Below, in pieces: positions 1-8,770 of a stretch of 64,000 nucleotides of DNA (position 1 is the first letter of the stretch; the number at the start of each line of letters is the position of its first letter). Made by a program: the position numbers and the translations under genes. The notes beneath the pieces are model-generated. The model was not told the origin of the DNA. It searched no databases and was given only the letters and a program-made list of their open reading frames with translations. The DNA lies in contig JAFXSC010000011.1 of the NCBI GenBank assembly GCA_017525915.1, positions 1 to 64,000 on the forward strand. Direction: 5' to 3'. This DNA is from Ruminococcus sp. GTDB lineage: Bacteria > Bacillota > Clostridia > Oscillospirales > Ruminococcaceae.

Positions 1-43
1 GGTGTATTACCGATAAAAGCTGCTTTGGAGGAAAGGAGTGTTT

Positions 44-1666
44 ATGTTACCAAAGCAGGATAATTACAAGGTGGGTATCTACCTCCGCTTGTCTAAGGAC
101 GATGAGCGACAGGGAGAATCCCTTTCAATCGAAAACCAGAGACGAGTCCTCACAAACTATGTGAACGAACAGGGCTGGTCTATCTATGACGAGTATGTTG
201 ATGACGGAATTTCGGGCGTGTCCTTTGACCGTCCGGGGGTCCAGAGAATGCTCGATGATGCAAAGGCAAGCAGGATAAATCTTATCATCTGCAAGGATAT
301 GAGCCGTTTTGGAAGAAACTATATCCAGGTCGGACAGTATGTAGATTACCTGTTCCCGATGTACAATATCCGTTTCATTGCACTGACCGACAACATTGAT
401 ACGCTCAACAGCGACAGTGCCTCAATGGATATGCTCCCGATCATGAATGTTTTTAACGAGTGGTACGCTGCCAACACTTCAAAGAAGCTCCGTGCCGTGT
501 TTGAGAGCAATGCAAGGTCGGGCAAGTATAAATGCACCTATTGTGCATACGGCTATTTCAAGAGCGATGACGGCTTTAATACTCCGATCATTGATCCGTA
601 TGCCGCCGCTATTGTCCGCCGTATCTTTGAGATGAGGGCTAAGGGCTTCAACCCGAAAAAGATAGCCGATATTCTCAATGCAGAGCATATCCCCACGCCG
701 TCCGATTATCAGTATCAGCGACTTGGCAAGCCGAATCCCCATAACACTTCACATCTGTGGGGCAATATCAATGTTCAGCGTATTCTGAAAAATCCGATCT
801 ACCTCGGCAAGCTCGCTCAACTGCGTACCACCTCGGTGAGCTACAAGAACCACAAGATCGTTCAGAAACGCCCGGAGGATTGGGCGGTGGTCGAAAACAA
901 CCACGAACCTATCATCACCCAGGAACTGTGGGACAAGTGCCGTGAGGTCGATAGATCGGTGAGCCAGGGCAAGCGTGACCATAAGGGTGTTACTGCTCCG
1001 CTTTCGGGTTTCCTTTACTGCGATTCCTGCGGTTCAAAGATGCGGCAGCACAACGGCGGCAAAGGCTGTAAGCCTGCCTACACCTGTGGTCTGCATAGTC
1101 GCTGTGGCGGTGATGTGTGTTCCACGCACTTCATCAAGCAGTATCTTATTGAAGCCACGGTGCTTGCCGACATTCAGGCGAAAAGCCGTATGGTACTGCG
1201 TGAAGCAGATGCAAAAGCAAGGTTTATGGCATACAAGTCCAGACAGCACGAAAACCGTTCCGCTGAGGAAAAGAAGCGTGAAGCTGAGGTCAAGAAAAGA
1301 CTGGACGAGCTTGACAAGCTGATTCAGGGTATCTATGAGGATAAAGTCCTCGGTCGTGTTCCCGAAGATGTTTGTATCAATCTGCTTGAAAAGTACAGCA
1401 CCGAAAAGAAATCGCTCTCTGCGGAGTACGAAGTGATCTTGGAGCGTGAAAAGGCTGACAAGCAGGACGAAGCCGATGTGGATGAGTTCATGAGCCGTCT
1501 GCGTAAGTATGCAGGAGCTACGGAGCTTACAAGAGAAATGTGCCTTGATCTGATCGGCTATGTGACCGTTGACGAGAACATGGGCCGCACAAAGCCTCGT
1601 AAAATTCATATCTATTACAAGTTCCTCGATAAGGAGCTTGCTGACAAGCATAACGCCCTTGCGTGA
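44..1666 (+). CDS. Large serine recombinase (Tn4451 TnpX type)
   Basis: Site-specific recombinase that excises or integrates a mobile element through a phosphoserine intermediate. The N-terminal resolvase domain starts with YLRLSKDD, placing the catalytic serine at about residue 17, and has the arginine-rich DMSRFGRN segment near residue 85. A recombinase domain follows (about 160-300), then a zinc ribbon with CDSCGSK and later cysteines (about 326-365), then a charged coiled coil (about 395-480). The length of 540 aa is normal for the family. I chose ATG 44, preceded by AAAGGAG at 32-38, over GTG 38, which overlaps that site. Downstream genes on the other strand are conjugative-element types, so this is probably the integrase gene at one end of an integrative element. 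Confidence 0.93.
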   Translation: MLPKQDNYKVGIYLRLSKDDERQGESLSIENQRRVLTNYVNEQGWSIYDEYVDDGISGVSFDRPGVQRMLDDAKASRINLIICKDMSRFGRNYIQVGQYVDYLFPMYNIRFIALTDNIDTLNSDSASMDMLPIMNVFNEWYAANTSKKLRAVFESNARSGKYKCTYCAYGYFKSDDGFNTPIIDPYAAAIVRRIFEMRAKGFNPKKIADILNAEHIPTPSDYQYQRLGKPNPHNTSHLWGNINVQRILKNPIYLGKLAQLRTTSVSYKNHKIVQKRPEDWAVVENNHEPIITQELWDKCREVDRSVSQGKRDHKGVTAPLSGFLYCDSCGSKMRQHNGGKGCKPAYTCGLHSRCGGDVCSTHFIKQYLIEATVLADIQAKSRMVLREADAKARFMAYKSRQHENRSAEEKKREAEVKKRLDELDKLIQGIYEDKVLGRVPEDVCINLLEKYSTEKKSLSAEYEVILEREKADKQDEADVDEFMSRLRKYAGATELTREMCLDLIGYVTVDENMGRTKPRKIHIYYKFLDKELADKHNALA

Positions 1667-1680
1667 GTGAGGGCGGTTTA
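1654..1680 (+). terminator. Hairpin at end of the recombinase gene
   Basis: CGCCCT pairs with AGGGCG across a 10-nt loop, followed by a T-rich stretch. The stem overlaps the stop codon, so it is a modest candidate. Confidence 0.4.
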
Positions 1681-2163
1681 TTCCAACAATTTATAGTGTC
1701 CATAAGTGTTCCTTACATTATTAAGGAAATACACGTTGTCCTTGCCGTCCTCATCGGCATAATTGATGATAATATAGAAAATGTGACCGCCTTTTGTCGT
1801 TACTGCCGTAAAGAGCAGTTCTGAACTTGAATAGATCACCTTATATCCCTTTGATTCAATAAGTTCAGCATTACCGTCCGTATCGTAGTATGGATCGTTA
1901 TAGTAATCATCCGGAGTTTTCTTCTCATTTTTCTCCTGTTCTTCAAGAGCTTTGAATATTTCATCCTGATAATTGTCGTGTAGTTTCTGCCAGTCAGGAT
2001 CAGTCGTTGTTTCATTTGTTTCTGACGCAGGACTTGTTTCAGCTGTTGAAGCCTCAGCGACAGTAGTTGGCTGTTCAGGAGCAGCAAAGCTCTGAACCGG
2101 CGAACAACTTAATGCCAGAAGGATTGCTGCGGATATAGATACCGCCAGTCTTTTAAATATCAT
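1678..2163 (-). CDS. DUF4366/CD1107-like conjugative-element protein
   Basis: 161-aa exported or membrane-anchored protein of unknown function. Residues 1-28 form a signal peptide (ISAAILLALSCS). A low-complexity Thr/Ser/Glu linker follows. The C-terminal part contains FTAVTTKGGHIFYIIINYA and VYFLNNV, which resemble the conserved core of the DUF4366/CD1107 family found in clostridial conjugative transposons. Its start overlaps the stop of the upstream gene by 4 nt (ATGA), so the two are co-translated. The neighbouring serine recombinase fits the same element. The family assignment is from remembered motif similarity. Confidence 0.65.
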   Translation of the reverse strand: MIFKRLAVSISAAILLALSCSPVQSFAAPEQPTTVAEASTAETSPASETNETTTDPDWQKLHDNYQDEIFKALEEQEKNEKKTPDDYYNDPYYDTDGNAELIESKGYKVIYSSSELLFTAVTTKGGHIFYIIINYADEDGKDNVYFLNNVRNTYGHYKLLE

Positions 2164-2432
2164 TTCTTATCGTCTCCTTTTTGAAACATTTCTTTGATTT
2201 CATTAGTCGAAAGACCACTCTCCGAGATAAGTTTGCTAACCAGTATCAAATTGCTAAGTTCTGAGTCAGGAACCTGTCCTTTGATCTGTTGGAGCAGCAT
2301 ATCGTCTTTCAATTGGTCGTTTTTACTTTTTAGCTCTTTAATTTCAGCCTGTATGCGCTTGACCTGAGCTTCTTTTTTCTGGATCTTCTGATTGTTTTGT
2401 TCGATTTGTTTTTCTAATTCATCTAATTTCAT
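2160..2432 (-). CDS. DUF4315-like small coiled-coil protein
   Basis: 90-aa protein. Residues 1-50 are an uninterrupted Lys/Glu/Gln coiled coil, and the rest is a short helical tail. In Tn1549/Tn916-like elements a DUF4315 protein of this size and design sits just before a DUF4366 gene, which is the arrangement seen here. The ribosome site AAAAGGAG lies 8 nt upstream of the ATG. Function unknown. Confidence 0.6.
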   Translation of the reverse strand: MKLDELEKQIEQNNQKIQKKEAQVKRIQAEIKELKSKNDQLKDDMLLQQIKGQVPDSELSNLILVSKLISESGLSTNEIKEMFQKGDDKK

Positions 2433-2452
2433 AGTGCTTCTCCTTTTTTGCT

Positions 2453-3538
2453 TTAGTTTTTACTTGATAAGGGTAGTATTATTTCCGGATCAATGGAAGG
2501 TTTGCGATAGTCCATTAAATCAAAAAATGATATATTCAGATAATCATAGCCTGTATCATTATCGAGCAATGATACAAATACCTGATTGTTCAAATATGAA
2601 GGTATCTTCTCCAAATATCTCATTTCCTGTCTTTTGTTATTGGTTTTCGTGATAACCTGTCCTTTTTCAAATTCCTGTCCATCGTTTAATCCTGAAGTGT
2701 CTACATTTACATACACTATTGCCGGTTGCATAAATATTTTTCGGTCCTTCTCAAAACCTTGCAGAACAAAGTAATTGTCTCCGACCTGCTTTATCTCACC
2801 AGAAACCATTGCATAGACATTTGAGCCGCTGTTTTGGATTATACTGATACCGGAGTGTTCTTCATCATTGGTATTAAAAGCACAGTCAGCTTTGTTCCAT
2901 TCTTTCATTTCGTAGCCGTATCCGTGTAGTATCAGGTGATTTTCCATTAGATCTACATATCCGTAATAAGTCGGTGATGTTCCCAATTGATGCATACCAT
3001 AATACTGAGGTTCGGTATCCGGCGATAAGGTCAGATAATAACTGTACAGGCTTTCTTCGCCTTCAAGACTGAGCAGTGAATCTTTGATACAGTCATCAAA
3101 CGACTTTTTCCTGTTTACTGTATAATATAGCGTACATTCATTGATCCTGTCGTACTTGTGAAGAATACTGAACCAATCCTCGGTATAGATAAGATATGGG
3201 AAAGGAATAGTCAATACTCCGTTATCCCATATTCCGTAGGTGCATTGTTCACCGTCATACCAACCGCTGTATGTTTTACCAGAATTATCAGTAGTATTGT
3301 AGTATTGATTCTGCAAGTACCAACCGGTAGCAGCATAGCCATTGTTATAGTCCAGTATTTCGCCATTTGTTACGTTGAAATACAGTGTATTACCGTCAGT
3401 AACATCTCCAACCGGCAAAGCCTCTGGATGCGTAACATCTATATATCCGTATGTTCCGTTCCAGCCGCAGCTAATAATACATTTTGAATTATTGTTCAGG
3501 GAGAAAGTCTTTCTTTGATTATTTTTTCGCCAACGAGT
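2453..3538 (-). pseudogene. 3' part of an unknown gene broken by an IS256-family insertion
   Basis: The reading frame runs from the IS junction to a stop at 2453 and encodes about 350 residues rich in Tyr, Asn and Gly (for example GWNGTYGYIDV and GWYLQNQYYN). This looks like an extracellular or secreted beta-rich protein. I do not recognise the family. Its N-terminal part, with a membrane segment, lies beyond the insertion at 5030-5234. An open frame continues across the IS in antisense to the transposase, but that portion is not part of this gene. It belongs to the same minus-strand cluster as the DUF4315- and DUF4366-like genes. Confidence 0.7.
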
Positions 3539-5029
3539 GAGCCTCTGAAAAAAAGTCTGTAAAAAATCAGCTAACTGTGATAAAATAGAATTAATGTCAC
3601 AGGAGGCTGATTTTTTATGGCAAGAAGAAAAAGAGAACCGATGAGCGAGGGCAAGAAGAATATCATAGGAATGCTGCTTGAGGAATACGACATCAAGTCG
3701 GCTAAGGATATCGAGGATGCTCTCAAAGACCTTCTCGGAGGAACGATCCAGGAAATGCTCGAGTCCGAAATGGACGAGCACCTGGGATATCAGGAATATG
3801 AGCGTTCCGATAATCCCGATTCCCGCAATGGTAAGAAAACAAAGAAGATTCGCGGAAACTTCGGAGAAACTGAAATTGAAGTGCCGCAGGATCGCGACGG
3901 CAGTTTTGAGCCAAAGGTCGTAAAGAAGCGTCAGAAAGATATCTCCGGCATTGATCAGAAGATAATTGCTTTGTACGCAAAAGGCATGACAACTCGCCAG
4001 ATAAGCGAAACTATCGAGGATATCTACGGCTTTGAAGTAAGCGACGGAATGGTATCTGATATCACAGATCGTCTTCTTCCGCAGATAGAGGACTGGCAGA
4101 AGAGACCGCTGGACGAAGTATATCCAATAGTTTTCATCGACGCAGTACACTTCTCAGTGCGCGATAACGGACAGATCAGGAAGCTTGCTGCATATGTGAT
4201 CCTTGCTGTCAGCATAACAGGCCACAAGGAAGTTCTTTCAATACATATCGGCGAAAACGAGAGCGCCAAGTACTGGCTCGGAGTCCTTAACAAGCTGAAA
4301 AATCGCGGCGTTAAGGATATTCTTGTCATCTGCGCAGACGGACTCACAGGCATGAAGGAAGCCGTATCAGCGGCGTTTCCGCAGACCGAGCTTCAGCGCT
4401 GCATCGTTCATCAGGTAAGGAATACGCTGAAATACGTTGGTGAGAAGAACAAGAAGGAGTTCGCTAACGACCTGAAAACGATCTATCATGCGCCATCCGA
4501 GGACGCTGCTCTTGAAGCTCTTGACCGAGTTATCGAAAAATGGGAAGACGATTATCCCAACGCTATGAAGAGCTGGTACAAGAATTGGGACGTTATATCG
4601 CCGATCTTCAAGTTCTCATCCGACGTGAGAAAGGTCATTTATACAACCAACGCTATCGAGAGTCTTAACAGCGGCTATCGCCGTCTGAACAAGCAGAGAA
4701 GCGTATTTCCAAGCGATACGGCGCTTCTGAAGGCTCTGTATCTGGCAACGCATGAGATAGCTAAGAAATGGACTATGCCGCTGAGAAACTGGGGCAAAGT
4801 CCTGGGCGAGCTTGAGATCATGTACCCCGACAGGCTCGGCTGAGCCGCCGGATATCAGCCTGATTCCATTCCGCTGCACTTCATTCCATCAAGCTGATAT
4901 CAACAGAACCTTGACAAATTACAGTATCAGTTGTACACTGTAAAAAATCGGAGCGGCTATTTTTCAAGCCGCTCCCACGCATCGTTTTTATCACAGTTTT
5001 TGATTTTACAGAGATTTTTTCACAGAGCC
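3539..5029 (+). mobile_element. IS256-family insertion sequence, about 1.49 kb
   Basis: Imperfect terminal inverted repeats: the left end begins GAGCCTCTGAAAAAAAGTC and the complement of the right end begins GGCTCTGTGAAAAAATCTC. The element is flanked by a direct repeat, CAACGAGT, at 3531-3538 and 5030-5037. The preceding C also matches, so the duplication may be 9 bp. An 8-9 bp target duplication is typical of IS256. It holds one intact transposase gene, and the intact ends and duplication suggest a fairly recent insertion. Confidence 0.9.
3617..4843 (+). CDS. IS256-family (mutator-type) transposase
   Basis: 408-aa DDE transposase of normal length. Catalytic acidic residues sit in PIVFIDAVHFSVRDNGQ, in CADGLTGMKEAV, and the final Glu in YTTNAIESLNSGYRRLNKQ, all in the expected order for the mutator superfamily. 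The N-terminal part contains the EMDEHLGYQEYERSDNPDSR region common to the family. ATG 3617 has AGGAGG upstream at 3602-3607. No frameshift is visible, so it is probably active. Confidence 0.96.
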   Translation: MARRKREPMSEGKKNIIGMLLEEYDIKSAKDIEDALKDLLGGTIQEMLESEMDEHLGYQEYERSDNPDSRNGKKTKKIRGNFGETEIEVPQDRDGSFEPKVVKKRQKDISGIDQKIIALYAKGMTTRQISETIEDIYGFEVSDGMVSDITDRLLPQIEDWQKRPLDEVYPIVFIDAVHFSVRDNGQIRKLAAYVILAVSITGHKEVLSIHIGENESAKYWLGVLNKLKNRGVKDILVICADGLTGMKEAVSAAFPQTELQRCIVHQVRNTLKYVGEKNKKEFANDLKTIYHAPSEDAALEALDRVIEKWEDDYPNAMKSWYKNWDVISPIFKFSSDVRKVIYTTNAIESLNSGYRRLNKQRSVFPSDTALLKALYLATHEIAKKWTMPLRNWGKVLGELEIMYPDRLG

Positions 5030-5234
5030 CAACGAGTAATGCAACATTAATTAGAGTAATTCCAGCTGCGGCTATTACTACGCCTCTTCTATATGTTTGT
5101 TCTAAATTGTTTTTATTAGTAGTATTAGAATGCTTTACACGAGCCGATTTTATAGATTTTTCGACATTTTCACATATTTCCGATTCACTATTTACGTCCA
5201 TAGCTCCTTCGAGTTTAGTCATTAAATAAGACAC
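5030..5234 (-). pseudogene. 5' part of the gene broken by the IS256-family insertion
   Basis: The ATG at 5234 starts about 68 codons before the IS boundary: a hydrophilic Lys/Ser/Asn segment, then one membrane segment (GVVIAAAGITLINVALLVG). The open frame past the boundary into the IS, down to 4881, is accidental. If the IS and one copy of the target duplication are removed, this frame does not join the downstream frame. It would need one extra base or two fewer, so the gene carries a second lesion or the halves are not colinear. Confidence 0.55.
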
Positions 5235-5280
5235 TCCCCATCCAAATAGGATGGAGAATGTCTTTATAACTACTATAATA

Positions 5281-5330
5281 ACAACAGTGCCATCGTGCGC
5301 GACTTTCAGACAGTTTAGAGCTATCTTGAA
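5281..5330 (-). pseudogene. 50-bp remnant of the gene at 6318-7190
   Basis: This segment matches 6901-6950, inside the coding region at 6318-7190, at about 41 of 50 positions, with an identical core CGTGCGCGACTTTCAGACA. The flanks do not match, so it is a decayed duplicate fragment. The rest of the gap between 5235 and 5540 shows nothing except the promoter at 5455-5499. Confidence 0.6.
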
Positions 5331-5454
5331 GAATGAACTTTACATTTTCTTGTAATTGAGAAGTTTTAAGTTTGATATAGAACCCCAATTATTATAAGTT
5401 TTTATTTCATTATAAGAGTTTTGGCTATCCTCAAAAATAAATAAAGTTGTAAAA

Positions 5455-5499
5455 TGTCCAATATTCTGTACATACCATGTGCTATAATGATAACAGAAA
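5455..5499 (+). promoter_or_regulatory. TGTACA-box promoter for the 5544 gene
   Basis: TGTCCA at 5455-5460, TGTACA at 5467-5472 (12 bp later), 10 nt, TATAAT at 5483-5488, 5 nt, CAGAAA at 5494-5499. The normal -35 position holds AATATT, so there is no -35 box. Confidence 0.75.
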
Positions 5500-5543
5500 A
5501 ACGAAAACCACTTTAATCGAAAAGAATTAGGAGGAGGAAAATT

Positions 5544-6047
5544 ATGAAGATGACATCCGCACAGGCAGCCAAGTTGCTCCGTCAGCTCAAAGAAGAATTG
5601 TGTGCTCTTCAGGTTCGTGAAAACAATTCCCGAAGCTTTCTTGCATCTCTCGATGAAGATCCTGAATATGCACGTCCAGACTATGATTACAATGCTATGA
5701 AGGAGAAAATGAACGCAGTAGAGGTTAAGATACGAAAATTAAAGCATATTATCAATGTTTTTAATACTACTACTATTATTCCTGAATTTGACATTACGAT
5801 CGACGAGATGCTTGTATTAATTCCTCAACTTACAGCCAATTGTTCGAGGTTGGCGAAAATGAAGGATGTACTTCCTAAAGTGCGTGAAATGTCTGGATAC
5901 AGAAGCAACATTATTGACTATCGCTATGTGAACTATGATATCGAACAGGTAAAAAAGGATTATACAGAGCTTTATAATAAGCTTGCCAAAGCACAGACAG
6001 CTCTTGATTATGTGAATAGCACCGTAGAAATGGAGGTCGATATATAA
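5544..6047 (+). CDS. Helical coiled-coil protein, DIP1984-like
   Basis: 167-aa soluble protein. Residues 1-75 form a coiled coil, followed by TTTIIPEFDITIDEMLVLIPQLTANCSRL, which recalls the DIP1984/DUF6847 family of uncharacterised proteins, and a second coiled coil at the C-terminus. ATG 5544 has AGGAGGAGG just upstream. It is transcribed alone from a TGTACA-box promoter, placing it in the proposed damage regulon. The family call is tentative and the function unknown. Confidence 0.7.
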   Translation: MKMTSAQAAKLLRQLKEELCALQVRENNSRSFLASLDEDPEYARPDYDYNAMKEKMNAVEVKIRKLKHIINVFNTTTIIPEFDITIDEMLVLIPQLTANCSRLAKMKDVLPKVREMSGYRSNIIDYRYVNYDIEQVKKDYTELYNKLAKAQTALDYVNSTVEMEVDI

Positions 6048-6282
6048 CTAAGTTTTCCGTTTGTGATTCGCTATTCCTTATGAGATATCATAAGTCAGGG
6101 GTTAATGTTTAAGTCGTCCGTTATTTATTTGTAGTGTGTCACCTATTGTAAATGATAATGTTTAGTGTTATGGATACGTAGCAAGATACACAAAGTCGGC
6201 TATCTGTTTAAAACAGTAAAAACAATCACAATAAAAACCTGAATCAGCAGCTGAGGTACGGTTACAAGCCGCTGACATACTA

Positions 6283-6314
6283 ATCCCCGCCTTTAAGGCT
6301 CTTAAAGGCGGGGA
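6283..6314 (-). terminator. Terminator of the 8668-to-6318 operon
   Basis: ATCCCCGCCTTTAAG pairs with CTTAAAGGCGGGGAT across a short loop, just downstream of the minus-strand stop at 6318. I see no gene between 6048 and 6282. Confidence 0.75.
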
Positions 6315-6317
6315 TAT

Positions 6318-7190
6318 TCATAACCATTTTTCGTTAATATCAACCTTATTGCTGTACAGTTCTATAAAATCTGGAATACTCATTTTCCCTGTAAGGACAT
6401 TACTGAGCATCCGCAAAGGCTTTGGACATCCCGGATAGTCAGAAAGATCAGCCATTTCAGCTTTAAGTATAGGGACTTGAATATGTCCAAATGCACCGCC
6501 GCAGGAGTGAAAATCAAGACTGCCGAATTGCATAGCGTAGAATGACATATCGCTGTCATCAAGCGGCTTTGTGCGGGCTTTATTCTTATAGGTAGTAAGC
6601 TCGGTGATAACAGCGTATTTGTTGCCATAGCTTATAATGTCTCCGATTTTGTAATTATGAGGAATTTCGGCGAAAGCGTGGTGCAGTTCCTCCTCATGCT
6701 GCATATTATATACGTCTATCCCATATATTTCGTCTTGCGGGTTGATATTATATCTGTTGAGACAGCGGAGAGAGTTCCTTACACGTTCAGAAATGCGATA
6801 GTATTCATCTGGTTCGGCAGTTGATCTGGCTATTTTGAAAGCATCATCCCAGTTATCAAATATAGCTCCGTCATATGGAGAATTCTCATTCTCAATAACG
6901 AAAACTGTTCCGTCGTGCGCGACTTTCAGACAATTAAGAGCTATCGTAAGGTACAGCAGATACTGTTCAGCTCTCTTTCTGAAATCCTTATTATGCCATT
7001 CATATTCACCGGCTGCAAGCTCCTTGTCAGAATGGGCATCCAGTCGTTCACGAATGGCTTTAATTTTATCATCAAGAGAACGGCAGGTTGACTGAGAGAT
7101 AAGTATGCACTCTACTGCCGGAGATAGTTCCTTTCCTTCCATCATTTTTCGCAGAGTTGAAGAATCAATATATGAAGTATTTTGTTCCAT
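6318..7190 (-). CDS. Uncharacterised protein, third gene of a phosphatase operon
   Basis: 290 aa, no membrane segment. The N-terminal helical part contains SPAVECILISQSTCRSLDDKI, and a later beta-rich part contains YKIGDIISYGNKYAVITEL. The upstream neighbour shows the same order of features at low identity (ALEMAFIINDCKTLPLCEKHR, then KKGDILV), so the two look like diverged paralogues. ATG 7190 (RBS AAAGGAAG) overlaps the end of that gene by 26 bp. Fragments of this gene occur at 5281-5330 and 56225-56325. No known domain recognised. Confidence 0.75.
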   Translation of the reverse strand: MEQNTSYIDSSTLRKMMEGKELSPAVECILISQSTCRSLDDKIKAIRERLDAHSDKELAAGEYEWHNKDFRKRAEQYLLYLTIALNCLKVAHDGTVFVIENENSPYDGAIFDNWDDAFKIARSTAEPDEYYRISERVRNSLRCLNRYNINPQDEIYGIDVYNMQHEEELHHAFAEIPHNYKIGDIISYGNKYAVITELTTYKNKARTKPLDDSDMSFYAMQFGSLDFHSCGGAFGHIQVPILKAEMADLSDYPGCPKPLRMLSNVLTGKMSIPDFIELYSNKVDINEKWL

Positions 7191-8223
7191 ATTTCTTCCT
7201 TTCATAATTCTTGATAAGCTCACGTTTTTCATATATATCGCTAATGCCTGCATTTTGGTAGCATTCTTTAAGGTAGTCCCAACCAGGGAAAGTATTCTTC
7301 ATTATTCTTTCATTTAGGACTGCTTCGTATGCAATAAGCAGCATTGCAATGTCTATCTCATTCTGAATACAGGCACTTACTGCTTTCAGAACTCTATCGT
7401 TGCCATTGATCTCACCGGTATAGTATTCAAGGTTGTGATAATCGTGGAGGCACTCATCGTAGAGATGAGCGCTTTCATCTACCCAATAGCCATATGCAGT
7501 CATATCACTGCTGTCACCTCGTTCGCTTCGATGTGCAAGTTTTTCTTCTGGGTAGTTCCAGTAGCAGACAGATTTCAACACCATTCTGTGCCTACGTAGC
7601 TGACTTTTATCAGCTGTTACAAGTATATCTCCTTTTTTGAATGGTACAGGGATATATATCCAGAACAGTTCAAAGAGATCATCGCATTCCGTATTGTAAT
7701 TTCCGGAAATGTTAATGATGTTTCCATTTTGATCAAACAATACATCGTAGGTCGAGCGTTTACCCAAAGTATGCATAATAACAGTACCGTAGTATTTCAA
7801 ATCAGGTTTATCTTCAAGCCAGGCATAAATATCTTTATACATTTTTTTTACAGCAGTTTTGTAATCAGGATATAATTCGCGGCTTTCAAAGTGTTCATCA
7901 TCGTTCTCATTATGAAAAACATAGGTATATACCTTATCTTGACCGCCGTTTTTTATCTTATTGAGTAGTTGCTTTTCTTTATCGATATAAACTCTAAGAG
8001 TTTCAAAGAAACTTGCCTCACAGCCTATTTGCTGAAAATGCTTAGAAAGACTAACGTCTGGCATAATATCCATTATTTCAGCGTAAAGGCGATGCTTTTC
8101 ACAGAGCGGCAAAGTCTTGCAGTCATTGATGATAAATGCCATTTCAAGAGCATTGAACCGCCAGTTCAGCTGGCGGCAGTGTTTGGCAACATCCCGTGAG
8201 TTGAGATACTTATAAATATCCAT
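7165..8223 (-). CDS. Uncharacterised protein, second gene of a phosphatase operon
   Basis: 352 aa, soluble, rich in Tyr, Asp and His. It appears to be a distant paralogue of the next gene downstream, sharing a helical N-terminus and a central KKGDIL strand segment. It starts at ATG 8223, one base after the stop of the phosphatase gene (TGATATG), with GGAG within the end of that gene, so translation is coupled. The tight spacing suggests that this protein, its paralogue and the phosphatase act together. Function unknown. Confidence 0.75.
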   Translation of the reverse strand: MDIYKYLNSRDVAKHCRQLNWRFNALEMAFIINDCKTLPLCEKHRLYAEIMDIMPDVSLSKHFQQIGCEASFFETLRVYIDKEKQLLNKIKNGGQDKVYTYVFHNENDDEHFESRELYPDYKTAVKKMYKDIYAWLEDKPDLKYYGTVIMHTLGKRSTYDVLFDQNGNIINISGNYNTECDDLFELFWIYIPVPFKKGDILVTADKSQLRRHRMVLKSVCYWNYPEEKLAHRSERGDSSDMTAYGYWVDESAHLYDECLHDYHNLEYYTGEINGNDRVLKAVSACIQNEIDIAMLLIAYEAVLNERIMKNTFPGWDYLKECYQNAGISDIYEKRELIKNYERKKYGTKYFIY

Positions 8224-8224
8224 A

Positions 8225-8668
8225 TCAGTCTCCTTTCTGTTCATTATCGTAAACAACTCTCAGCAGGGAATATACATACTCGTTGTAAGAAAGGTCTTCA
8301 ACAGGCGGTAAGTCGAACATATATCTTGCAAACACACCAACCGCCCTTGAACGTGAAACTCCGGCATAGCAGTGTATCAGAAGAGTATCAACGTCCATAT
8401 GATCCTGTATAAAGTGTACTATCTGTCTTGCCTGAGACGAAGTTATAAGGCTGCATCCTCCGCCTGGCTCTTCAACATCGTCGAAATAAACTGTAAGCAC
8501 ACCTTTGCAATAGCGTGTCTCGTTGAATTCAAAACCGAATCCGCCGGGATCCTGAATCGAAATAACGGCATATGTATCAGTCTTTTTTGCGTATTCGTAC
8601 TGGATATGCTTCAGAACATACTTTACAGCCTCGTCAACAGATGTAACTAAGATTCTGGGTTTTTTCAT
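8225..8668 (-). CDS. Dual-specificity-type protein phosphatase
   Basis: 147-aa cysteine-dependent phosphatase. The signature LLIHCYAGVSRSRAVG (HCX5RS) lies near residue 100, with a conserved aspartate region VYFDDVEEP before it. The N-terminus MKKPRILVTSVDEAVKYV is shared with a second copy at 37382-37840. ATG 8668 is preceded by AGGAGGTGG at 8677-8685. The frame extends further upstream, but that part runs through the promoter and the divergent gene. It opens a three-gene operon, driven by a TGTACA-like promoter that faces the one for the 8771 gene. Substrate unknown; it could act on protein or on a small phosphorylated signal. Confidence 0.85.
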   Translation of the reverse strand: MKKPRILVTSVDEAVKYVLKHIQYEYAKKTDTYAVISIQDPGGFGFEFNETRYCKGVLTVYFDDVEEPGGGCSLITSSQARQIVHFIQDHMDVDTLLIHCYAGVSRSRAVGVFARYMFDLPPVEDLSYNEYVYSLLRVVYDNEQKGD

Positions 8669-8679
8669 TGTATTTCCAC

Positions 8680-8713
8680 CTCCTGAAAAGAGTATAGCAT
8701 CTGTTGCGTATAA
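8680..8713 (-). promoter_or_regulatory. TGTACA-type promoter for the 8668 operon (weak match)
   Basis: Reading the minus strand: TTATACGCA, 8 nt, TATACT (8696-8691), 5 nt, CAGGAG. Spacing is identical to the other sites, and there is no -35 hexamer. Its box lies 4 bp from the box of the plus-strand promoter. Confidence 0.6.
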
Positions 8714-8717
8714 TAAT

Positions 8718-8751
8718 TTAGACATAAGCTGTGATAAGATGTTTACAGAAA
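8718..8751 (+). promoter_or_regulatory. TGTACA-type promoter for the 8771 gene
   Basis: TTAGACATA at 8718-8726, 8 nt, TAAGAT at 8735-8740, 5 nt, CAGAAA at 8746-8751. There is no -35 hexamer. Confidence 0.65.
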
Positions 8752-8770
8752 CGAAGAGGAGCGTGAGAAT

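Noticed and set aside
3539-4150. Upstream half of a 565-codon minus-strand open frame
   Set aside because: It runs antisense through the transposase and is joined to the real gene at 2453-3538 only by the insertion.
4881-5029. C-terminal part of the 117-codon frame beginning at 5234
   Set aside because: This part is IS256-family sequence read through by chance after the insertion point.
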